A stretch of DNA of 21,074 nt, taken from the IMG/VR virus record IMGVR_UViG_3300009155_000325, positions 1-21,074 of that record, one strand, 5' to 3'. Within the stretch, counting starts at the first letter, position 1, and each line of letters opens with the position of its first letter. The notes below the pieces were generated by a model. That model saw nothing but the letters and a program-made list of their open reading frames with translations, had not been told where the DNA came from and did no database searches. Shown piece by piece: positions 13,987 through 19,922 of the stretch. This DNA is from a virus. The translations under genes and the position numbers were made by a program.

Positions 13987-14341
13987 AGTTGTAAAATAAT
14001 TTTGTTTTCTTTTGTAAATGATACCCAGCATCAATTTCCGTTGGCGACCACCAGCGCCCGTTTACAAATCGGCGGCTAAGAATATATGCTGACATTTCTG
14101 CGTCTGTCCACCTTTTTGTAACTGGCGGTTGATACGGGTCTGGCAAATATTCAAACACTTTTCCTTCATTCCATTCGTTTGCTAACTTTTTAGCTTCGGT
14201 TTCATTAGTAAAAACCCGACCGTTACCCAACGTCAAACAATTAATGTTGTGTTTGTTCATAATGCCCCACCATCCATTGGGGCCAATGGCTTCGGCCTTG
14301 TAAGGGCCAAAAGCAAAATATTTACCTGGTCTTGCATTCAC
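13985..14341 (-). CDS. Hypothetical protein, GTG start
   Basis: Encodes 118 residues. The start is GTG (14341), overlapping the TGA of the upstream gene as GTGA, with GAAGG in the upstream gene's last codons as ribosome site. The protein has a Gly/aromatic-rich N-terminal half (YFAFGPYKAEAIGPNGWWGI; LTLGNGRVFTNETEAKKLA), then a Pro-rich linker (LPDPYQPPVTKRW), and a C-terminal half with RRFVNGRWWSPTEID. It may be two small domains. No motif identifies a function. Confidence 0.58.
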   Translation of the reverse strand: MNARPGKYFAFGPYKAEAIGPNGWWGIMNKHNINCLTLGNGRVFTNETEAKKLANEWNEGKVFEYLPDPYQPPVTKRWTDAEMSAYILSRRFVNGRWWSPTEIDAGYHLQKKTKLFYN

Positions 14342-14359
14342 GGTTTGTTTCCTTCTTTC
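14338..14359 (-). repeat. Junction repeat, copy B (coding)
   Basis: Partner of 13965-13986. Here it forms the last codons (LKEGNKP-stop) of the gene at 14338-14526, holds its neighbour's Shine-Dalgarno (GAAGG), and ends in the GTGA start-stop overlap. Confidence 0.6.
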
Positions 14360-14526
14360 AAAATTTCCAACCGTTCCCGATTGGTTCTGAGGGTGCAGTA
14401 GCGTTGGTGGATACGCTCTAGCATGGATACGCGCCTATGCTTTGCGCGTTCTTCTTGCAACAAAACCAACAAGTCAGTCTCGCTGTAATTAGGCAGTTCA
14501 CTCTGAAATTTGCGCCAAGTCAGCAA
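14338..14526 (-). CDS. Small hypothetical helical protein, TTG start
   Basis: Encodes 62 residues. I place the start at TTG 14526 because AAGGAG (14535-14540) lies 8 nt upstream, and no ATG gives a better fit. The sequence is helical and charged: WRKFQSELPNYSETDLLVLL, then EERAKHRRVSMLERIHQRYC, then LRTNRERLEILKEGNKP. I recall similar short proteins in other environmental phage genomes but no function. Stop codon overlaps the GTG of the next gene (GTGA). Confidence 0.6.
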   Translation of the reverse strand: MLTWRKFQSELPNYSETDLLVLLQEERAKHRRVSMLERIHQRYCTLRTNRERLEILKEGNKP

Positions 14527-14538
14527 TTTTGTTTCTCC

Positions 14539-15015
14539 TTAAATGTGCTTGGCAAAATTGCCATGATATTTGCATCTTGCTTCTTCAATAGCAAACTGAG
14601 CCAGTTCAAAATCATCAAAAAATTGTTTAAACACAGTTTGTCTTTTTACATTTAATCGAGCACACCACAAACCATTTGAAACAAGAGAAACACCTTTAAT
14701 CCCAGAAGAACAATTTTTGTTTTGACGACGATTGTGTTGATTTTGTGATCTAGTTGCGGCTCGCAAATTTTCTATTTTGTTGTTGCTTGGGTTGCCATCA
14801 ATGTGGTCAACAGTTTCAGGTTCCCAACCAAAGTGCATAACAAAAATAATTCTGTGCCATAACTGTCTTTTACCATCAACGCGAACATGAAAATATTTAT
14901 CTTTACGTTGGTTCCCAGCAATTTCACCAATTAATGCGCCGTGTGTTTTTTGTTTTCTATAAAGAAAACCATCTCGATATTCAAATAATTCATCACACCT
15001 TTTTTTCGTAAGCAT
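14539..15015 (-). CDS. HNH endonuclease with AP2-like C-terminal domain
   Basis: Encodes 158 residues. The core is LWHRIIFVMHFGWEPETVDH with IDGNPSNNKIENLR right after: the first His, the V-D-H-I-D-G-N block and N-K-I-x-N-L-R define the HNH ββα-metal nuclease. The C-terminal region (NCSSGIKGVSLVSNGLWCAR) matches the AP2-type DNA-binding module often attached to free-standing phage HNH homing endonucleases. It nicks or cuts DNA and typically spreads itself among related phages. It looks more AT-rich than neighbours and sits within the small-gene chain. GGAGG lies upstream of the ATG, and its first 23 nt overlap the end of the 53-residue gene. Confidence 0.88.
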   Translation of the reverse strand: MLTKKRCDELFEYRDGFLYRKQKTHGALIGEIAGNQRKDKYFHVRVDGKRQLWHRIIFVMHFGWEPETVDHIDGNPSNNKIENLRAATRSQNQHNRRQNKNCSSGIKGVSLVSNGLWCARLNVKRQTVFKQFFDDFELAQFAIEEARCKYHGNFAKHI

Positions 15016-15154
15016 TTATCTTTGCCTCCAGTTCAGCAATCCTTGCGGTTACTTTGTTATAGGCCCGAGATGCGCTGTTTTGCGTCCGAGTGCGAATAGC
15101 CAGTTCCGCTTGCGCGGTTCTTAGCTTGGCTTTGAGTTGTGTAAGTCGATTCAT
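14993..15154 (-). CDS. 53-residue coiled-coil micro-protein
   Basis: ATG at 15154, stop TGA ending at 14993. The product begins MNRLTQLKAKLRTAQAELAI and ends IAELEAKINAYEKKV, a Lys/Arg/Ala/Glu-rich helix with heptad character and no cysteines. Its ATG overlaps the stop of the upstream gene as ATGA, the same linkage used throughout this chain. Its late codons (CTGGAGGCA) carry the Shine-Dalgarno of the HNH gene. Without it there would be a 135-nt gap. No function is recognised. Confidence 0.6.
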   Translation of the reverse strand: MNRLTQLKAKLRTAQAELAIRTRTQNSASRAYNKVTARIAELEAKINAYEKKV

Positions 15155-15423
15155 AAAAAATAATTACTATCTGGCATTCGATCTAATTTGCTCTTTCTTT
15201 GTTGATGCGCTGCAAACCAAATGGTAAGTTGCGCTGTATGCTCAATCGTTTCCCAATACGTTTTTGCTTCTTTAATCAAACCATCCGTTGGAACATCGCG
15301 CCAAATCGCAGAACGATTCCTAAAAGACTCAGCGGCTTCCTTGGCGTCAGCCTCAAGAATGCGAACCAAGTCATCGCTTACTAGGCTCTTGCACGTTTTT
15401 AGATCAAAGGACTTTGGGGTCAT
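15151..15423 (-). CDS. Hypothetical protein downstream of primase-helicase
   Basis: Encodes 90 residues, mostly helical: FDLKTCKSLVSDDLVRILEA, KEAAESFRNRSAIW, then HTAQLTIWFAAHQQRKSKLD. There are no membrane helices or metal motifs. The 27-nt gap to the primase stop contains an A-rich stretch and TGTGATAAACTTT (minus-strand reading) that could act as a weak promoter, and no good Shine-Dalgarno is seen before the ATG. The stop overlaps the next ATG (ATGA). Function unknown. Confidence 0.58.
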   Translation of the reverse strand: MTPKSFDLKTCKSLVSDDLVRILEADAKEAAESFRNRSAIWRDVPTDGLIKEAKTYWETIEHTAQLTIWFAAHQQRKSKLDRMPDSNYFL

Positions 15424-15450
15424 GTTCTAAAGTTTATCACAGTTTTTTTG

Positions 15451-17472
15451 TTAATTGGAATTTTTCTTTAGCATCATTCCTGATGCTTGGCCTGCGTCAA
15501 TCACGATCCAGCCGTTCTCATACACTTGAATCAGCCCTGCCTCGGTCAATGGCTTGATGTACTTGCCATTGTTTTTGTCAGCTGGAATTTGCGCTCTCAA
15601 ACTGTCTTTGGTGTATTCCTTGTTTTTCAGTCCATTTACCAATGCCCAGTCAAAGAACGCGCTGCGGGTAAGGTACGGTGCGCCGCCTCGATCTTCGGCA
15701 CCAGTGGCAAACCATGCACGCTCAAACGATGCAAAACCAAGCGAGTCGCCCTTGCTCTTACCCTCTGGTGCTTCGCCTTTAATTAGCACTGCGCTGGTGA
15801 CTTGTTCTCCATCCTCATCAAGCCAACCAGGTATTGCCACCGACTCAAGTTCAACGTACACGGTTTGCGACATCTCAGCATCTTTGCTTTTGCGCTGGAT
15901 GATCTCCATTGGCTTGCCAGGCTTGCTTGGGACAATGCTGATCTCGATGTCCAATGCGCCACGCCATGCGCTAGAGCCTCGGGCACGGTGCTGGGCCTCA
16001 TCTGACACGCCGGTATGGTGAACCAAAATGACGGTGCAGCCAAACTCCTGCATTAGTGCCGCGCAGGCATCTAGCATGGTCTTGGCGTCCTGTGCGCTGT
16101 TCTCATCACCGGCCATAAAACGGTGCAAGGTGTCTACCGTGATCACGCTTGGCTTGATCTTTAATGTCCTGACCGCCTCCAAAACCTTCAAGTAGCCCTC
16201 TGGTGTATTAAGGTCAAGTCCTGACTTGCTTACCCACATATTGAGGCTGGTGACGCTGTTGTGGTGCTTCCACGCCGCTATCCTGCTTCGCAAACCGTGG
16301 TGTCCTTCACCGGCCAAATACACCATGTTGCCGGGTCTGACCTTGTGACCAAACCATGTTGGCTTACCACTAGCAATGTGCAGCATCCAGTCAAGCGTGA
16401 CAAAGGTCTTGCCACCACCGCTAGGGCCATGCACCATCACTAAGGCTTGATCTTGTATCCAATGCTTTACAAGCCACGAGATGGGCGCTGGCTGCTCTGA
16501 AAACCCGTCGGCATGAATAAGGTAGTCTGTGGTCGCTATTGGCTTTAAAAGAAGCGCCAAGTCGTGCCCTTCTTGAACGTAGTCATTAGCGTCCCCTAAG
16601 ACCGGCGGCATTGTCATACGGACACCATACTTTGCACTGGCTTGCTCTGCGTAGCGTTGTCCTACGCCACTGGCGTCATTGTCGGCAACGATGCAAATGT
16701 CAAGCGTGGGGTGTGATTCTTTAAGGATGCCTGTCACAGGCACCAGATTGCTGGCGCTGTAGGCCACGGCGCAGGGTTTGCCGGTCACTTCTGCAATGGT
16801 GGCCGCTGTTGCAAAGCCCTCGGCAATGTAGAGCGTATCGGCGTCATCCATGCTGCCAAGCAGCCAAAACATAGAGCCAGTCTTGCCACCTGGGTGGTAC
16901 TTCTTATCGCCGTCACCGGCAATGTATTGGATGCTGGAGAGTTCCCCGTCTTCGTTGTACAGGGGCACCATCAAACGTCCATCGCCTGTTACCCGTGCGC
17001 CGTGCGGTGCAATCTTTTTCGTAGACAAATAGGGGTGTTCTGGGCTTGCTGCGCTGCCTTCTGACCAGATGATCTCTACTGTCTGCGCCGCTACTTCGCG
17101 GGTCTTGGCCTGCTCTGCGTCGCGCTGGGCCTTGGCCTCTGACAGTCTGCGAGACTGCGCCATTTCTTCGGCTACCGTCAGGCTGCGCCCAATCTCTGCC
17201 TTCCAAGTCAACTCAACACCAGAGCGCCAACATCCAAAACGCCCTGCCGGTACGCCATCATTAAAGGCTATGTACCAGCCAGGCTTGTCGTGCCCTTTTT
17301 CACCCTTGGTGCCTGAATTAAATCGGTGCAATTTACCGTCTAAATGTATGGTGTCTGGTGGCTTGAGACCTGCGCCAAGCATGGCGTCTTTTAGCTGATC
17401 CTCTGGTGCGGTGGGGGCTTGTTGCACTGGCGGCGACCAAGGGCCACCGAAGATACTTGCGAGGTCTGACAT
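15451..17472 (-). CDS. Bifunctional primase-helicase (Toprim + RepA-like AAA ATPase)
   Basis: Encodes 673 residues. An N-terminal region (~60-200, GWYIAFNDGVPAGRFGCWRS) precedes a Toprim domain at ~210-300, with L-Y-I-A-E218-G and the acidic pair V-A-D264-N-D266 for metal binding. A RecA-fold helicase follows at ~325-540: Walker A G349-P-S-G-G-G-K355-T356, Walker B V-I-T-V-D447, and VILVHHTG (His485/His486), as in RepA/AAA_25 hexameric helicases. The C-terminal ~100 residues look winged-helix-like (KEYTKDSLRAQIPADKNNGK). The enzyme would prime and unwind DNA at the phage fork. No N-terminal zinc-ribbon Cys set is seen. It is transcribed opposite to the recombination operon, and AAGG precedes the ATG. 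Confidence 0.87.
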   Translation of the reverse strand: MSDLASIFGGPWSPPVQQAPTAPEDQLKDAMLGAGLKPPDTIHLDGKLHRFNSGTKGEKGHDKPGWYIAFNDGVPAGRFGCWRSGVELTWKAEIGRSLTVAEEMAQSRRLSEAKAQRDAEQAKTREVAAQTVEIIWSEGSAASPEHPYLSTKKIAPHGARVTGDGRLMVPLYNEDGELSSIQYIAGDGDKKYHPGGKTGSMFWLLGSMDDADTLYIAEGFATAATIAEVTGKPCAVAYSASNLVPVTGILKESHPTLDICIVADNDASGVGQRYAEQASAKYGVRMTMPPVLGDANDYVQEGHDLALLLKPIATTDYLIHADGFSEQPAPISWLVKHWIQDQALVMVHGPSGGGKTFVTLDWMLHIASGKPTWFGHKVRPGNMVYLAGEGHHGLRSRIAAWKHHNSVTSLNMWVSKSGLDLNTPEGYLKVLEAVRTLKIKPSVITVDTLHRFMAGDENSAQDAKTMLDACAALMQEFGCTVILVHHTGVSDEAQHRARGSSAWRGALDIEISIVPSKPGKPMEIIQRKSKDAEMSQTVYVELESVAIPGWLDEDGEQVTSAVLIKGEAPEGKSKGDSLGFASFERAWFATGAEDRGGAPYLTRSAFFDWALVNGLKNKEYTKDSLRAQIPADKNNGKYIKPLTEAGLIQVYENGWIVIDAGQASGMMLKKNSN

Positions 17473-17500
17473 TTATTTTTGCCTTGTTGTTAAAAAGTTG

Positions 17501-17531
17501 TTGACACTGTATCACAGACTTATGCTATGAT
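17501..17531 (+). promoter_or_regulatory. Rightward sigma70-type promoter for the recombination operon
   Basis: TTGACA (17501-17506) is a perfect -35 box and TATGAT (17526-17531) a near-perfect -10 box, separated by 19 bases, slightly long. An overlapping TATGCT (17521-17526) would give a short 14-base spacer. It lies in the 113-nt gap between divergent genes, with the first + gene starting 54 nt further on. The RNA leader may fold (GCTTC 17540-17544 with GAAGC 17561-17565). Confidence 0.6.
17507..17517. promoter_or_regulatory. Small dyad between -35 and -10, candidate operator
   Basis: CTGT-ATC-ACAG is an inverted repeat lying exactly between the two promoter boxes, where a repressor would block RNA polymerase. 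TATCACAG recurs in the 15424-15450 gap. An 11-bp dyad can occur by chance, so this is tentative. Confidence 0.3.
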
Positions 17532-17585
17532 CTAGCCACGCTTCGAACTGAGTCCAGACGGAAGCGCAAACAGAAGGAGAGCCAC

Positions 17586-18251
17586 ATGGCTATTTCGTTA
17601 AAACGCACTAGCGGCCTCAGTGCCAACGGTGTCAAATTGCTTGTCTACGGACAGGCTGGTGCGGGTAAGACAAGTCTGATCAAGACGTTGCCAAGCCCCG
17701 TTGTATTGTCTGCCGAGGGTGGATTATTGTCCATTCAAGACGCTGACCTTCCTTACTTGGAAATTACAAGTATGGATGATTTGCGGGAAGCCTACTCATG
17801 GGTTTTGGAGTCTGATTACAAGAGCGTAGCCCTTGATTCGATTTCTGAGATCGCCGAAGTTTGCCTGAATCATGAAAAGAAGGTCAACAAAGACCCACGC
17901 GCTGCCTATGGCGCTATGCAAGAACAGATGGCTGACATTATTCGGGCATTCCGCGACATTCCAGGTCGCCACGTTCTGATGACCGCCAAACTGGAAAAGA
18001 CCCAAGACGAGATGGGACGGGTTCTGTACAGCCCTTCAATGCCAGGTAACAAAACCGGCCAAGCGCTGCCCTACTTTTTCGACGAGGTGTTAGCACTACG
18101 GGTTGAGAAAGACGCCGAGGGCAACACCCAACGCGCCCTGATGTGCGACTCTGACGGCCTGTGGCTTGCCAAAGACCGCAGCGGCAAGTTGAGCGCATGG
18201 GAAGCCCCTGACTTGGGCGAGATCATTGCCAAGATTGGCGGTGCAGCATGA
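17586..18251 (+). CDS. Sak4-like RecA-fold ATPase, recombinase
   Basis: Encodes 221 residues. Walker A is G22-Q-A-G-A-G-K28-T29 after a beta-strand (VKLLVYG); Walker B is V-A-L-D84-S-I. The compact length, the early P-loop, and the segments YGAMQEQMADIIRAFRD and the DxxGRxxYSPSMPGN-like area match the AAA_24/Sak4 group of phage recombination proteins, RecA-core ATPases that promote single-strand annealing or strand exchange with a phage ssDNA-binding protein. Such a protein (DUF669) and a nuclease are encoded downstream. AAGGAG (17574-17579) is a strong ribosome site 6 nt from the ATG. It is the first gene of the operon; its stop overlaps the next ATG. Confidence 0.83.
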   Translation: MAISLKRTSGLSANGVKLLVYGQAGAGKTSLIKTLPSPVVLSAEGGLLSIQDADLPYLEITSMDDLREAYSWVLESDYKSVALDSISEIAEVCLNHEKKVNKDPRAAYGAMQEQMADIIRAFRDIPGRHVLMTAKLEKTQDEMGRVLYSPSMPGNKTGQALPYFFDEVLALRVEKDAEGNTQRALMCDSDGLWLAKDRSGKLSAWEAPDLGEIIAKIGGAA

Positions 18252-18436
18252 AGCCTGTTATCAGCCTTACCGATCTGATTGCCATTCAGAATGCCTTTAT
18301 TACCCTGTACGGCATTGTGGATGAGGTCCATCTGAACGCTGGTCAGTTTGAACGCAAGCTGGATTGCGTACACGGTAGGGTTGTACTTAACCGAGTGATG
18401 GCATCACTTAACGCAGAATTTGAGGTGACAGCATGA
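18248..18436 (+). CDS. Small hypothetical protein in recombination operon
   Basis: Encodes 62 residues, mainly helical (VISLTDLIAIQNAFITLYGI; ERKLDCVHGRVVLNRVM). It overlaps the upstream stop and the downstream start by four bases each (ATGA), so it is translationally coupled between the ATPase and the next small protein. No motif or family is recognised. Confidence 0.6.
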   Translation: MKPVISLTDLIAIQNAFITLYGIVDEVHLNAGQFERKLDCVHGRVVLNRVMASLNAEFEVTA

Positions 18437-18804
18437 GCCTATACCAACGCTGGCTAGAAGCCAAAAAGATGGAAACCCTTGCAGTGGCCGAGCGCCGTGA
18501 CATTGAAGATCAGATGGCTATTCACTTTGGCATTCCCAAAGACTTGGATGGCACGGTCAAAGTTGAGGAAAACGGCTTCACCATCCGCATGGAAGGCCGC
18601 ATCAACAAGAAGATTGACGCCGACAAATTGCAAGTGCTGGCTGCTGAAGCCGGTATCTCTGAACACCTTTCCAGCCTTTTCCGCTGGAAGCCCGAGATCA
18701 ATGCGAAGGCATGGAATGCGGCTGCTGACGCCGTGACTGGGCCTTTGCTTGGTGCTATCACGTCCACCCCTGGACGCCCTACTTTTACAATCACTAAGGA
18801 TTAA
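18433..18804 (+). CDS. Hypothetical phage protein, DUF7173-like
   Basis: Encodes 123 residues. An N-terminal helix (LYQRWLEAKKMETLAVAERR) is followed by DIEDQMA, a beta segment (TVKVEENGFTIRMEGRINKK) with DADKLQVLA, and the conserved-looking FRWKPEINAKAW with a terminal TSTPGRPTFTI. From memory this resembles DUF7173, a phage family commonly beside Sak4-type recombination genes; unverified and of unknown function. The ATG overlaps the previous stop. Confidence 0.68.
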   Translation: MSLYQRWLEAKKMETLAVAERRDIEDQMAIHFGIPKDLDGTVKVEENGFTIRMEGRINKKIDADKLQVLAAEAGISEHLSSLFRWKPEINAKAWNAAADAVTGPLLGAITSTPGRPTFTITKD

Positions 18805-18805
18805 T

Positions 18806-19117
18806 ATGAATATTGACAATATTCCTGCAATTACAACGCCGCATCCATTTTGCGGAAAATACGTTATAGCTCGTTGTCATATTGCTGGTGTACACGCCGG
18901 AGAAGTTGTGAGCGCAGATGGCGAGAATGTCATTCTTAAAGACTCTCGACGTTTGTGGTCATGGAAAGCAAAGGACGGAATTGCTCTTTCTGGAGTGGCG
19001 CAAAACGGCCTTAAATCAGATAGCAAAATTGACACAATGAACCCTTTGATTTTTTTAACTGGTGTATGCGAACTTATTGTTTGCTCTGACGCCGCAAAGG
19101 AATCAATTAATGGCTGA
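18806..19117 (+). CDS. Hypothetical phage protein, DUF6948-like
   Basis: Encodes 103 residues from the ATG at 18806, with AAGGA (18796-18800) five bases upstream; a longer in-frame reading from 18749 would overlap the previous gene. The pattern KYVIARCHIAGVHAGEVVSA, LKDSRRLWSWKA, ALSGVAQNGL and a late LTGVCELIVC agrees with my memory of DUF6948, small beta-rich phage proteins of unknown function; not verified. The last 8 nt overlap the start of the glycine-repeat gene. Confidence 0.7.
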   Translation: MNIDNIPAITTPHPFCGKYVIARCHIAGVHAGEVVSADGENVILKDSRRLWSWKAKDGIALSGVAQNGLKSDSKIDTMNPLIFLTGVCELIVCSDAAKESING

Positions 19118-19352
19118 ACAATTTATTGATGGATCAGGCTATGGTGCTGGCGATGGCACTGGCGATGGCTCCGGCTATGGCTATGGCTATGGCGATGGCT
19201 GTGGCGCTGGCGGTGGGTGGGGAATTGGCACTGGCTCTGGTGCTGGCTCTGGCAGTGGCTTTGGAACTGGCTCTGGCTATGGTGCTGGCACTGGTCTTGG
19301 CTATGGTGACGGCAATGGCACTGGCACTAGCGTTGCCGGTGGTTGGAATTAA
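19110..19352 (+). CDS. Glycine-alternating (X-Gly)n repeat protein
   Basis: Encodes 80 residues starting at ATG 19110, with AAAGG about ten bases upstream. After the leader MAEQFID, glycine occupies every even position from 8 to 72, giving 33 consecutive X-Gly pairs; the X residues are mainly Ser, Thr, Tyr, Asp and Ala, with no Lys or Arg. The tail is TSVAGGWN. The DNA shows hexamer-like periodicity (GGC TAT, GGC GAT, GGC ACT). Strict Gly alternation could form a flat beta structure as in silk-like GAGAGS peptides, or stay disordered; no function is known. It sits between the DUF6948-like and DUF669 genes. Adjacent-frame ORFs here are repeat artefacts. Confidence 0.7.
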   Translation: MAEQFIDGSGYGAGDGTGDGSGYGYGYGDGCGAGGGWGIGTGSGAGSGSGFGTGSGYGAGTGLGYGDGNGTGTSVAGGWN

Positions 19353-19378
19353 CAAATTACATTTTTTAGGATTAAATC

Positions 19379-19864
19379 ATGGCTTTTTTAGACGAAGAAT
19401 TTAGCGTTGACACGCTGCCCGTTGGTAATAACAACTTTGAACCCCTGCCCGAGGGCTGGTACAACGCCACTATTACTGGTGCTGAGATCAAGTCCACCAA
19501 AGCAGGCGATGGCAAGTTTATTGCGGTCAAGTACACCATCACTGGCCCCAGCCATCAAGGGCGGGTTGTATTTGGTAACCTCAACATCAAGAACGCAAGC
19601 ACCAAGGCCGAGGAGATCGGACGCCAGCAGCTTGGAGAGATCATGCGAGCCATTGGCTTGGCTAAGGTATCCGACACCGACCAACTGATTGGCGGTAACC
19701 TTGGCATCAAATTGTCGCTGAAGACTGGTGAGTATGCAGGTAACGAGGTTAAGGCATTTCGGGCTTTGGGCGGTCCCCAACCAGGAACTGTAGCGCTGTT
19801 CAAGGCTGTAGCGCCTGCCGCTACACCTGCTAAGGCCGCGCCACCTTGGGCTAAGAGCAAGTAA
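19379..19864 (+). CDS. Single-stranded-DNA-binding protein, DUF669 type
   Basis: Encodes 161 residues of the DUF669 (PF05037) type, an OB-fold-like ssDNA-binding family found in phage recombination operons. Key parts are the N-terminal PLPEGWYNATITGAEIK, KFIAVKYTITGPSHQGRVVF, NIKNASTKAEEIGRQQLGEI and the C-terminal KTGEYAGNEVKAFRAL. The end APPWAKSK is Pro/Ala-rich and basic rather than the acidic tail of bacterial SSB; it may still be the contact point for Sak4 or the nuclease. AGGATTAAATC precedes the ATG. A GC stem-loop follows the stop and separates it from the nuclease gene. Confidence 0.83.
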   Translation: MAFLDEEFSVDTLPVGNNNFEPLPEGWYNATITGAEIKSTKAGDGKFIAVKYTITGPSHQGRVVFGNLNIKNASTKAEEIGRQQLGEIMRAIGLAKVSDTDQLIGGNLGIKLSLKTGEYAGNEVKAFRALGGPQPGTVALFKAVAPAATPAKAAPPWAKSK

Positions 19865-19870
19865 AAAAAA

Positions 19871-19894
19871 GACCCCGCCGATTAAAGCGGGGTC
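19871..19894 (-). terminator. Perfect 8-bp GC stem-loop, terminator-like for leftward RNA
   Basis: GACCCCGC (19871-19878) pairs perfectly with GCGGGGTC (19887-19894) around an 8-nt loop. On the + strand the stem is preceded by eight A residues (19863-19870) and not followed by T residues; on the minus strand the same element ends in a T8 run, the canonical intrinsic terminator layout. It may therefore stop leftward transcription, or only stall or protect rightward RNA. Confidence 0.6.
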
Positions 19895-19922
19895 AATCGA
19901 CCAACCAACAGGAGAACACACA

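Noticed and set aside
13969-14034. Longer start (14034) for the small membrane protein
   Set aside because: It would overlap the 118-residue gene by about 50 nt; ATG 13968 has a ribosome-site-like repeat upstream and gives a sensible membrane peptide.
19130-19340. Possible CRISPR-like or tandem-repeat array
   Set aside because: The repetition is codon-level (X-Gly) without constant repeats and unique spacers of uniform length.
19126-19404. Overlapping + and - ORFs rich in Met-Ala or Ser-Ala-Thr across the glycine repeat
   Set aside because: They are other-frame readings of the GGC-NNN repeat; only the frame with constant Gly and a linked ribosome site is credible.
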